This document shows positions 27,253 to 34,351 of a stretch of DNA of 34,351 nucleotides, piece by piece. The notes beneath the pieces are model-generated. The model was given only the letters and a program-made list of their open reading frames with translations, did no database searches and was not told where the DNA came from. The DNA is taken from the NCBI GenBank assembly GCA_003152875.1, contig PMBF01000076.1, forward strand, positions 75,850-110,200, written 5' to 3'. The DNA comes from Ignavibacteriota bacterium. GTDB lineage: Bacteria; Bacteroidota; Ignavibacteria; UBA10030; UBA6906. The first letter of the stretch is position 1; each line of letters begins with the position of its first letter. The position numbers and the translations under genes are program-made.

Positions 27253-27657
27253 TTAGCGTGGGGAGGGAGGAGCTCCGATAGTGTTCAATGATCCACATTC
27301 CAGCGAGCGCACTGAGGATACACGCGCAGCTTCCACCAGCTGCTCGACTGTGAGGGCGGCCGTGCTGATATTTCCCATCGTGCCGATCAACGGGATGGCG
27401 TGCGCCCGCAGATCCTCGGCGCTCCCCCGGATCAGCACAGTGTAGAGCAGGGTCCCGTCAGCACGGAAGGATGTCATGCATCCGCCACCCGCCCCGCCGG
27501 AGCCGAGCACGAGCGGCCGGAGCCGGACGTCGAGCTTTGCCAGGTCGAGAGAAGAAAGACGGTCTGCGGAGGCGCATCGCATGGAAAGCATGGCGGATGT
27601 CAGGAGGATAACACGGCAGAACATTTCCTTCTGCCGGCCGTGCAACGTTGATTTCAT
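27253..27657 (-). CDS. Small exported protein resembling the propeptide of the adjacent subtilase (candidate free-standing propeptide-like inhibitor/chaperone)
   Basis: 134-aa ORF with signal-like N-terminus (MFCRVILLTSAMLSMRCASA); collinear by-eye similarity to residues following the signal peptide of the S8 protease (DLAKL...LVL / DLRKL...LVR; VLIRGSAEDLRAHAI / VYTRDPAALRAAGI; CGSLNTI / PGSLHKI). Ends 14 nt before the protease ATG. Confidence 0.7.
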   Translation of the reverse strand: MKSTLHGRQKEMFCRVILLTSAMLSMRCASADRLSSLDLAKLDVRLRPLVLGSGGAGGGCMTSFRADGTLLYTVLIRGSAEDLRAHAIPLIGTMGNISTAALTVEQLVEAARVSSVRSLECGSLNTIGAPPSPR

Positions 27658-27763
27658 TGCCGTCCTCTCCGGGTGATCAACGCCTGGCGGAGATCATCGG
27701 TCCCCCCTGCCGCTCTTCTTCAGAGAGTTGCAAATGATGTGCCACATGAAGACCAAATGGCAC

Positions 27764-30598
27764 TCATTTCAAAAATAGAAGCTTTTCCGAAGCGCTTCTG
27801 CCGCCGGCCTGCAATTTGCAGAAATAAACGCCAGACGCGAGCGCGCGGGGAGTCCATTCGACGGTGTGACGGCCGGCCGCTAGCGGCCCACGCACAAGGT
27901 TTGCGACCTCCTGGCCATTAATGGAGTACACGGTGAGCGAAACTTCAGACGGCTGGTCCAGTGAGAATGCGATGGTGGTTTCCGGATTGAACGGATTCGG
28001 ATAGTTCTGCTCGAGGGAGAAGCTGAGGGCGACATCCGGATTCCCTGAAACCCCTGTGCTCACAGATCCGCTGAAGACCCCTGCGCCGTGCGTCGCCACA
28101 ACAACCATGCCGTCAGAGGGACGAACATCCATCATATCCACCACAGCATCACCGATCGATTCAACCCCCTCCATGCTCCACACCGTGGAGCTCCCGTTGA
28201 GCGCGGTGGCGGAGTAGAGCCCGGCGCTTGTCCCTGCAAAGTACTCGGCTCCGGAACCCAGAGGAAGTATTGCGACCCACCGGACAGACGGCCCGTTCCC
28301 CGAGCCGTCGGGAAACTGCTCAAGATTGCCGCCCGCCGCCGTCCAGGTGGACCCGCCGTCCGTGGTAGCAAACATGCTCTGGACACTATAGTTGGAAAAC
28401 ACCACGACGGCCTGATCGCCGTTCCTCGGGTCAACCGCAATGCAGTTGATGTACGCATTTGCGGGGAAGCCCTTTCCAGTGCCGATATCTGTGGCGGGAG
28501 TGGAAGCCGATGCAGTGTCCGCATTATCCAGGCGGAAAAGCCTCCCGGTATTTGTCCCGGCGTAGAGCCGGTGGGGCGGCGAAGAGTGCGATACGCCGAC
28601 TGCCGTCACAGTAGCGCCAGCCTGGACGCCGTCCATCGCGGTCCAGTTCTGCGTGGTCGGCTGGTTTGATCCCATCGTGATGCCGTTCAGGTCGTTGTTT
28701 CGCCAGAGGGACTGCCCGCGCGGAAGATACATGATGTCGTTGTCGGAGGGGTCCAGCATGAAGGGATGGACAAACAGGTAGTTGCTCGAAGCACCTCCCG
28801 GATCGACGCGTGTGAAGCCGGTCGACTGGCCGGTCGTTTCGTTGAACCTCATACGGAATATCTCCCCATATTGAAACGACGCATAGTATGCGGCCCTTCC
28901 ATCGGCGATTGCACAGAAAGAGCCGTCTCCACCCATCACTGCTTCCCAGGGGGCAGCCGGCAGGAAGCTGCCTGTCCTCCAGGTGCCGTTGTCCTGCAGC
29001 CCTCCCATCAGGACGGGGTTTCCGGGTGTTGCATGGTCGAGAGCGATCGAATAGAACTGTCCGGTGATGTAGCCGTTGTCCAGGCTTTTCCACACGATGG
29101 GCGAGGCGGAGGCATCAGTCGTCAGGCTGATGCCTCCGTCATGGGTCGAGTAAAGGGCAAGAGGACTCCCGGGGGCAAACCGCAGTCCATGCTGGTCAGG
29201 ATGATGAGCCGCGTACTCGGAGACGTCGTTCGCGGTGGCATAGCCGCCGACCCAGGTGGTCGCCGCCGCCGTGCTGAATCCATTCGTCGACCGGTAGAGA
29301 TTCGTTCCTCCGATGAAGACGGTGCTGTCGGACTCGGGGCTTGCCGCGACGACGAGGTCGTACCCCGCCTGGGAAGCAAAATTCCCCACCGGGCTGCCGA
29401 AGGAGGGCAGATTGAGAGAACGGTCCTCCCAGATCCCGCTGGCTCCCGAGCCGTCTCCCGAGAGGTATGCGTACCTCCACAGGCTGTTGGCTTCCGGTGA
29501 CCCCGCATAGCTCGTCTGGAACCCGCTTCCCGGAGTATCCCCAAGAACATAGAGGAGGTTTTCATTCGACGGGGCGATGCCGATGACCATCCGGTGGGCC
29601 CTGGATGGCCAGGCGGAAGGCGTGATGTTTGTCCAGTGAACCCCGTCGGGCGAGCGCCAGATCCCATGGTTGACGGCGCCGTCCTTGTTGTTGATGTCGT
29701 TTTCGCTGAGCGTGGCATAGACGTTGCCGGTGGATGTCACCGCCACGTCCGTGTACCTCGGCCCGCCCGAGAGTGCCCCGAGGACAACAGCCCAGCTCCC
29801 CCCGCCGTCCGTGGAACGCTGTATCCCCCCGATTGTTGCCGCATACACAACGTCCTCCGAGGCCACGGGGTCTATGGCAATCCTGTGCACGTAATCGAAC
29901 ATCTGGTCGAAAGCCTGCGGAATTCCCGTGGATGTCTTCGGGAGGACTGTCCAGGTGAAGCCGCCGTCGGTGGATTTGTAGATGCCGTCGCCCCGGTAGC
30001 CGGAGACAGGCGCGCCAGCGCTGTTGCCGATCAGCTCTCCGGTCCCGTAATACCAGGTGTTCCTCTTGCCGGCTCTCGGGTCCTGCGCGATGCAGCTTAC
30101 GCTGTAGAGCTGGGAAGTGAGCGTCATGCGCCGCCACGTGCTGCCTGCGTCCGTGCTGCGCCACATTCCGCCCGAAACCCCTCCTGCCAGAAAGACTGCC
30201 GGATTGTCGAGATCCACTGCGAATCCCCTTGTGCGTCCTCCCACATTCGCCGGACCGCGCGGCTGCCAGGATGTCACCGTCCCTGCCTCAGTCTTGCCTA
30301 GATGGACCGGGCCGGAATGCGATGGAAGGGATGAAGTGAAAGCAACCTCCTTATCCCTGATCCCTCTCGGGATGATCCCCGTGGAGGGATCACGAAGCCT
30401 CAGCCAATCGTAACGGAGCCGGGCGTCGGGGTCTCCTTCCCCCTCGATGGAAGGCTCCCTGACGAGCCTCGATCCATCTTTGTCCGCCCCGTCATGTATC
30501 TGGCTTAAGAATCCGCCGCCGAAGGCCCCTGCGGCGGCGAGCATCATCGCCCCGTGCCGCATGGCTCTCAGAATGGAATCGAAATGCAGACGGCCCAC
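27764..30598 (-). CDS. Secreted BNR/Asp-box repeat (sialidase-like beta-propeller) protein with T9SS type-A sorting domain
   Basis: WQPRGPANVGGRTRGFAVD, repeated Asp boxes (STDAGSTW, STDGGFTW, STDGGGSW, TTDGGSTW), C-terminal LEQNYPNPFNPETTIAFSLDQPSEVSLTVYSINGQEVANLVRG...SGVYFCKLQAGGRSASEKLLFLK. Confidence 0.92.
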   Translation of the reverse strand: MGRLHFDSILRAMRHGAMMLAAAGAFGGGFLSQIHDGADKDGSRLVREPSIEGEGDPDARLRYDWLRLRDPSTGIIPRGIRDKEVAFTSSLPSHSGPVHLGKTEAGTVTSWQPRGPANVGGRTRGFAVDLDNPAVFLAGGVSGGMWRSTDAGSTWRRMTLTSQLYSVSCIAQDPRAGKRNTWYYGTGELIGNSAGAPVSGYRGDGIYKSTDGGFTWTVLPKTSTGIPQAFDQMFDYVHRIAIDPVASEDVVYAATIGGIQRSTDGGGSWAVVLGALSGGPRYTDVAVTSTGNVYATLSENDINNKDGAVNHGIWRSPDGVHWTNITPSAWPSRAHRMVIGIAPSNENLLYVLGDTPGSGFQTSYAGSPEANSLWRYAYLSGDGSGASGIWEDRSLNLPSFGSPVGNFASQAGYDLVVAASPESDSTVFIGGTNLYRSTNGFSTAAATTWVGGYATANDVSEYAAHHPDQHGLRFAPGSPLALYSTHDGGISLTTDASASPIVWKSLDNGYITGQFYSIALDHATPGNPVLMGGLQDNGTWRTGSFLPAAPWEAVMGGDGSFCAIADGRAAYYASFQYGEIFRMRFNETTGQSTGFTRVDPGGASSNYLFVHPFMLDPSDNDIMYLPRGQSLWRNNDLNGITMGSNQPTTQNWTAMDGVQAGATVTAVGVSHSSPPHRLYAGTNTGRLFRLDNADTASASTPATDIGTGKGFPANAYINCIAVDPRNGDQAVVVFSNYSVQSMFATTDGGSTWTAAGGNLEQFPDGSGNGPSVRWVAILPLGSGAEYFAGTSAGLYSATALNGSSTVWSMEGVESIGDAVVDMMDVRPSDGMVVVATHGAGVFSGSVSTGVSGNPDVALSFSLEQNYPNPFNPETTIAFSLDQPSEVSLTVYSINGQEVANLVRGPLAAGRHTVEWTPRALASGVYFCKLQAGGRSASEKLLFLK

Positions 30599-30615
30599 GT
30601 TCGGTCTCCCCGTCT

Positions 30616-31092
30616 CTATCGAATTGCGTAATGGCTAATCACCAGACCGGGCTTCCGGGAAGCCTCGTCGGCTGAGCCCGAGAGCTCCACGTCGGCCAGC
30701 ACCCGTATCCCGGTGCTCACACCGGGATAGTGAATCTGTAATGCAGGAATCCAGCGATCCGATTGCTGCGTCGTATAGGCAAAACGGGCACGAAGAACCT
30801 GCCCGGCGTTCAGGACCGGCGGGAAGGAGAATCCGTAGGCAAGGATGGAGTCGATGCGAACAACGGTGGTACAGGGAACTTTGCTGCAGGGACCTTCGGG
30901 CTCAAGCGTCTTGTCGATCTCGAGGATGGTCATGGCGAGGCGGCACCTGTCGGGGGCAACGACGACCTGATGACCCCAGGCCGGGTCTGCTTTCTCCTCG
31001 CCGCCTCCGTCGTGAAGCGAAGCGTGAGATGTGCATCCTGCCAGGAGCAGCACCATCGAACCGACGGTGCCGGACAACGCAATTCGTTGCAT
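30616..31092 (-). CDS. Putative lipoprotein of unknown function
   Basis: N-terminus MQRIALSGTVGSMVLLLAGCTSH with lipobox LLAGC; GGAAG upstream of ATG. Confidence 0.75.
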   Translation of the reverse strand: MQRIALSGTVGSMVLLLAGCTSHASLHDGGGEEKADPAWGHQVVVAPDRCRLAMTILEIDKTLEPEGPCSKVPCTTVVRIDSILAYGFSFPPVLNAGQVLRARFAYTTQQSDRWIPALQIHYPGVSTGIRVLADVELSGSADEASRKPGLVISHYAIR

Positions 31093-31525
31093 GGGGATTT
31101 TTTCTTCCTGGGTAGATTGCCGCCGGAAACAGCGGCAATAGACTGCGCGCGTGATTACAGACGCACATCCCCCACATCACCCCCTGAAGCCTTCAGGAAC
31201 ACCGTTCACAGCAACCCTCCGGGGCCGGGAATCTGCATCGACCGGGGGTGCCTCCCCGCCCCAGATGAGACCGGGCCCGGGCGTTCTGGCGGCTCCGGAG
31301 CATCACAGGCGGCCGGCCAAGCGTCACAGGCTGCAGGAGCCGCTGCTCCAGGGTGGACATCACGACCGCCTCATGCTGAAGGAATCCAGGCGGAAGCTTC
31401 CTCTTTAGACACCGCTTCCCCGCTTCAGGTTCCCTGCAGCCATCACGGAGGCGTTGGGGGCCGGCCGCTCCTTTTCCCTTCCGGACGCCGGTTCTGGTCC
31501 CGGAAGAAGAGGGGTAGTCCCTGCT

Positions 31526-34351
31526 TCAGCGCTTGCCCTGGCGCTGTCTCTCCCTGGGTTTTAGAGCCTCCTTGCGTTTCGGCATCCGGTCCAGCCCCGG
31601 ACCCAGCGCCTTGCGCAAGAACTCTCCCGTCGGCGAATCCTCCCTCAGGGCAACCTCTTCAGGAGTCCCTTCCGTCACGATCCGCCCTCCATCGTTCCCT
31701 CCTCCCGGACCCAGGTCGATGACCCAGTCCGCGGTCTTGATCACATCCAGATTGTGTTCGATCACCACCACAGTGTTGCCCCGGTTCACCAGCTCCACCA
31801 GGACGTCGAGCAGCATCTTGATATCCTCGAAGTGGAGGCCGGTCGTGGGCTCATCCAGGATATAGAGGGTATTGCCCGTGCTAACGCGTGAGAGCTCCGT
31901 GGAGAGCTTTACCCGCTGGGCTTCCCCCCCGCTCAGCGTGGTTGCCTGTTGTCCAAGTGTGATGTACCCCAGGCCCACATCGAGGAGCGTGCGAAGCTTC
32001 CTCTGCAGCGCGGGAATTTCGCTGAAGAATTCAACTGCTTCTGAGACCGTCATCGCAAGGACATCCGCGATGGATTTCCCCTTGTACAGGACCTGAAGGG
32101 TCTCGCGGTTGTAACGACGTCCCCGGCACACGTCACACTGGACGTAGACGTCCGGCAGGAAGTTCATTTCAATCTTCTTGACCCCATCCCCTTCGCAGGC
32201 TTCGCACCTTCCCCCGGCCACATTGAAGCTGAAACGCCCCGGCTTGTATCCCCTGATCCTGGCCTCCGGCAACTGCGTGAACAGGTCGCGGATGATGCCG
32301 AAGACTCCTGTGTACGTCGCCGGGTTCGAGCGCGGCGTGCGTCCGATCGGAGACTGATCGATATCGATGACCTTATCGACATGCTCGGCCCCCTCGATGC
32401 TCCTGTAGGGAAGCGGAACGAGCCTTGACGTGGTGAATTTTCTCGCCAGAATCCGGTACAGGGTTTCGTCGATCAGGGTGGATTTCCCGGACCCGCTCAC
32501 CCCGGTGACCGCAACGAATGTCCCGAGCGGCAGCCGCAGTGTGACGCCCTGCAGGTTGTTGCCCGTCGCGTCTTCCAGCACCAGGACCTTGCCGTTCCCC
32601 GTCCGCCGGCGCCCGGGAACGGGAATCTCCCGCTCCCCCCGGAGATACAGCGCTGTGTACGAGACCGGCTCGAACCCGTTTCCGGTATCCGGAAGGGACG
32701 GGTTGCGGAGCGCGAGCTCCGACGGCTTTCCAGCGGTTACAAGCCTTCCCCCGTGTTCTCCCGCGCCCGGACCCAGGTCGATGACGTAGTCCGCGCTTTC
32801 AATCATCTCGCGGTCGTGCTCGACGACGATCACCGTATTCCCGAGATCGCGGAGCCGTTTCAGGGAATTGATCAGCTTGATGTTGTCGCGCTGGTGAAGG
32901 CCGATGCTCGGCTCATCGAGGATATACAGCACGCCCACAAGCTGCGACCCGATCTGCGTCGCGAGCCGGATGCGCTGCCCTTCGCCTCCCGAGAGGGTAC
33001 GGGCGGGACGATCGAGCATCAGATAGTCCAGACCCACCTCGCTCAGAAATCCCAGCCGCTGCCGGATCTCCTTGAGGATCGGGGTGGCGATGATCATCTG
33101 CCGTTCGCCGAGCCGGAGGCGCTGGAAGAACCGCGCCGCGTCCGCGATGGGCAGCTTGACGACCTCCCTGATGGAGAACTCTTCGCCGCTCGTCGTTTCG
33201 ATGCGGACCGCCAGGCTTTCCTTCTTGAGCCGTCCCCCGCCGCACGCGGGGCAGGGGTGCGCGTTCATGAAGGCCTCCACCCACTCCCTGATGCTATTCG
33301 AGCTGGTCTCGTCGTAATAGTGGCGGAGGATGTCCAGAAGCCCGTTGAAACGGTGCTTGTAGATGACGGTGCGGCCGCTTCCGTAGGTGTACTCAATATC
33401 GAACCGTTCATCGCCTCCTCCCTGGAGCAGCACCTCCCGCGCACGCTTGGTGAGCTTTTTCAGGGGAGTGTCGAAATCGAAGCCGTAGGTCCTTCCCACA
33501 GCCCGGATCTGACTGAACGCCCAGGTCGAACGAGGCTTCCCCAGCGGGGCGAGGCCTTCCTCGTTGATGGAGCGTGATGGGTCGGGGAGGATGAGGTCGA
33601 TATCCAGCTCCCGGGTTTCCCCGAGCCCGTTGCAGGCCGGGCACGCACCGAAGGGCGAGTTGAAGGAGAAGGAATTCGGTGCAGGCTCTTCATAGCTGAT
33701 GCCGCAGAAGGGGCATGAAAGATGCCTGCTGAAGAGAATGTCCCCTCCTGACCCCTCAGTCCCGCCGGGGCGGGACCGAGGGGACTGAGGAACTCCCCGG
33801 TCGGCATTGACAATCAGGACGCCCCCTCCGAAGCGGAGGGCGACCTCCACCGAATCGGCGACGCGGGACCGCACATCCGCGCGCACCACGATCCTGTCCA
33901 CGACGATTTCAATCGTGTGAACCTTGTAACGGTCGGCGGCCATCCCGGGTTTGAGCTCCCTGACCTCGCCGTCGAGACGCACCCTCAGGAAGCCGTCCTT
34001 CAGGATCTCCGCGAAAAGCTCGCGGTAGTGCCCTTTGCGGCCCCTGACGACCGGGGCCAGGATCTGCACCCGGGCGCCCTCCGGCAGCTTCATAATGCTG
34101 TCGATGATCTGATCGCCGCTCTGTTTCTGGACTCTCCTCCCGCAGTTGTAGCAGAACTGGGTGCCGCACCGCGCGAACAGGAGGCGCAGATAGTCGTAGA
34201 TCTCGGTCACCGTTCCTACGGTCGATCGCGGGTTCGGGTTGATGCTCTTCTGCTCGATCGATATTGCCGGGCTGAGTCCCTCGATGTAATCCACGTCGGG
34301 CCGCTCCATGACATCCAGGAACTGCCGCGCGTAGGCAGAGAGGCTTTCGAC
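31526..34351 (-). CDS. uvrA: Excinuclease ABC subunit A, N-terminus outside window
   Basis: VESLSAYARQFLDVMERPDVDYIEGLSPAISIEQKS runs in from the window edge; GACPACNGLGETRELDIDL, ARTLSGGEGQRIRLATQIGS, GVSGSGKSTLIDETLYR, GRCEACEGDGVKKIEMNFLPDVYVQCDVC, TTLSGGEAQRVKLSTELSR. Confidence 0.97.
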   Translation of the reverse strand, partial: VESLSAYARQFLDVMERPDVDYIEGLSPAISIEQKSINPNPRSTVGTVTEIYDYLRLLFARCGTQFCYNCGRRVQKQSGDQIIDSIMKLPEGARVQILAPVVRGRKGHYRELFAEILKDGFLRVRLDGEVRELKPGMAADRYKVHTIEIVVDRIVVRADVRSRVADSVEVALRFGGGVLIVNADRGVPQSPRSRPGGTEGSGGDILFSRHLSCPFCGISYEEPAPNSFSFNSPFGACPACNGLGETRELDIDLILPDPSRSINEEGLAPLGKPRSTWAFSQIRAVGRTYGFDFDTPLKKLTKRAREVLLQGGGDERFDIEYTYGSGRTVIYKHRFNGLLDILRHYYDETSSNSIREWVEAFMNAHPCPACGGGRLKKESLAVRIETTSGEEFSIREVVKLPIADAARFFQRLRLGERQMIIATPILKEIRQRLGFLSEVGLDYLMLDRPARTLSGGEGQRIRLATQIGSQLVGVLYILDEPSIGLHQRDNIKLINSLKRLRDLGNTVIVVEHDREMIESADYVIDLGPGAGEHGGRLVTAGKPSELALRNPSLPDTGNGFEPVSYTALYLRGEREIPVPGRRRTGNGKVLVLEDATGNNLQGVTLRLPLGTFVAVTGVSGSGKSTLIDETLYRILARKFTTSRLVPLPYRSIEGAEHVDKVIDIDQSPIGRTPRSNPATYTGVFGIIRDLFTQLPEARIRGYKPGRFSFNVAGGRCEACEGDGVKKIEMNFLPDVYVQCDVCRGRRYNRETLQVLYKGKSIADVLAMTVSEAVEFFSEIPALQRKLRTLLDVGLGYITLGQQATTLSGGEAQRVKLSTELSRVSTGNTLYILDEPTTGLHFEDIKMLLDVLVELVNRGNTVVVIEHNLDVIKTADWVIDLGPGGGNDGGRIVTEGTPEEVALREDSPTGEFLRKALGPGLDRMPKRKEALKPRERQRQGKR
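33754..33790. repeat. Nested inverted repeat inside uvrA coding sequence, core shared with rnpB
   Basis: CCTCAGTCCCGCCGGGGCGGGACCGAGGGGACTGAGG: outer arms CCTCAGTCCC/GGGACTGAGG, inner perfect palindrome GTCCCGCC-GG-GGCGGGAC. Confidence 0.85.

Noticed and set aside
27739-27763. GTGCCA/TGGCAC hairpin directly after the BNR-protein stop codon
   Set aside because: Terminator-like position, but only a 6-bp stem and no T tract on the minus strand; not called as a terminator.
1-34351. tRNA genes, CRISPR arrays, transposases, prophage or integrase genes
   Set aside because: None recognised on either strand; absence is by visual inspection only, so a tRNAscan/CRISPR search would be needed for certainty.

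Overview
The window is a GC-rich chromosomal segment. It probably comes from a T9SS-bearing member of the Bacteroidota/Chlorobi/Ignavibacteria (FCB) group; this is inferred from two C-terminal 'LEQNYPNPFNP' sorting domains. Left half, minus strand: a sigma-54 response regulator (truncated by the window edge), an uncharacterised coupled protein, acyl-CoA carboxyltransferase, acyl-CoA dehydrogenase, MeaB GTPase, sugar epimerase, purD, glycosyltransferase, M24 peptidase, guaB, a second acyl-CoA dehydrogenase, a second sigma-54 regulator and a CheY-like receiver. Middle, plus strand: a receiver+DHp protein with no ATPase domain, a Nif3-like protein, a zinc-ribbon coiled coil, RNase HI, the RNase P RNA gene (rnpB), recJ, yebC, ruvC, ruvA, ruvB and a 3-methyladenine DNA glycosylase. 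Right, minus strand: uvrA (truncated by the window edge), then a secreted-protein group made of a lipoprotein, a BNR/Asp-box T9SS protein, a small exported protein and a T9SS subtilase. Main points for follow-up: (1) the small exported protein upstream of the subtilase looks like a free-standing copy of that subtilase's own propeptide; (2) a perfect palindrome TCCCGCCCCGGCGGGA occurs both in rnpB and in frame inside uvrA, where it encodes an apparent peptide insertion; (3) a receiver-DHp protein lacks a kinase catalytic domain and lies divergent to two response regulators, one of which has a GAFTSA instead of a GAFTGA loop; (4) a promoter/terminator pair flanks a possible small RNA or attenuator upstream of nif3. 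No tRNA, CRISPR array, transposase or phage gene was recognised.
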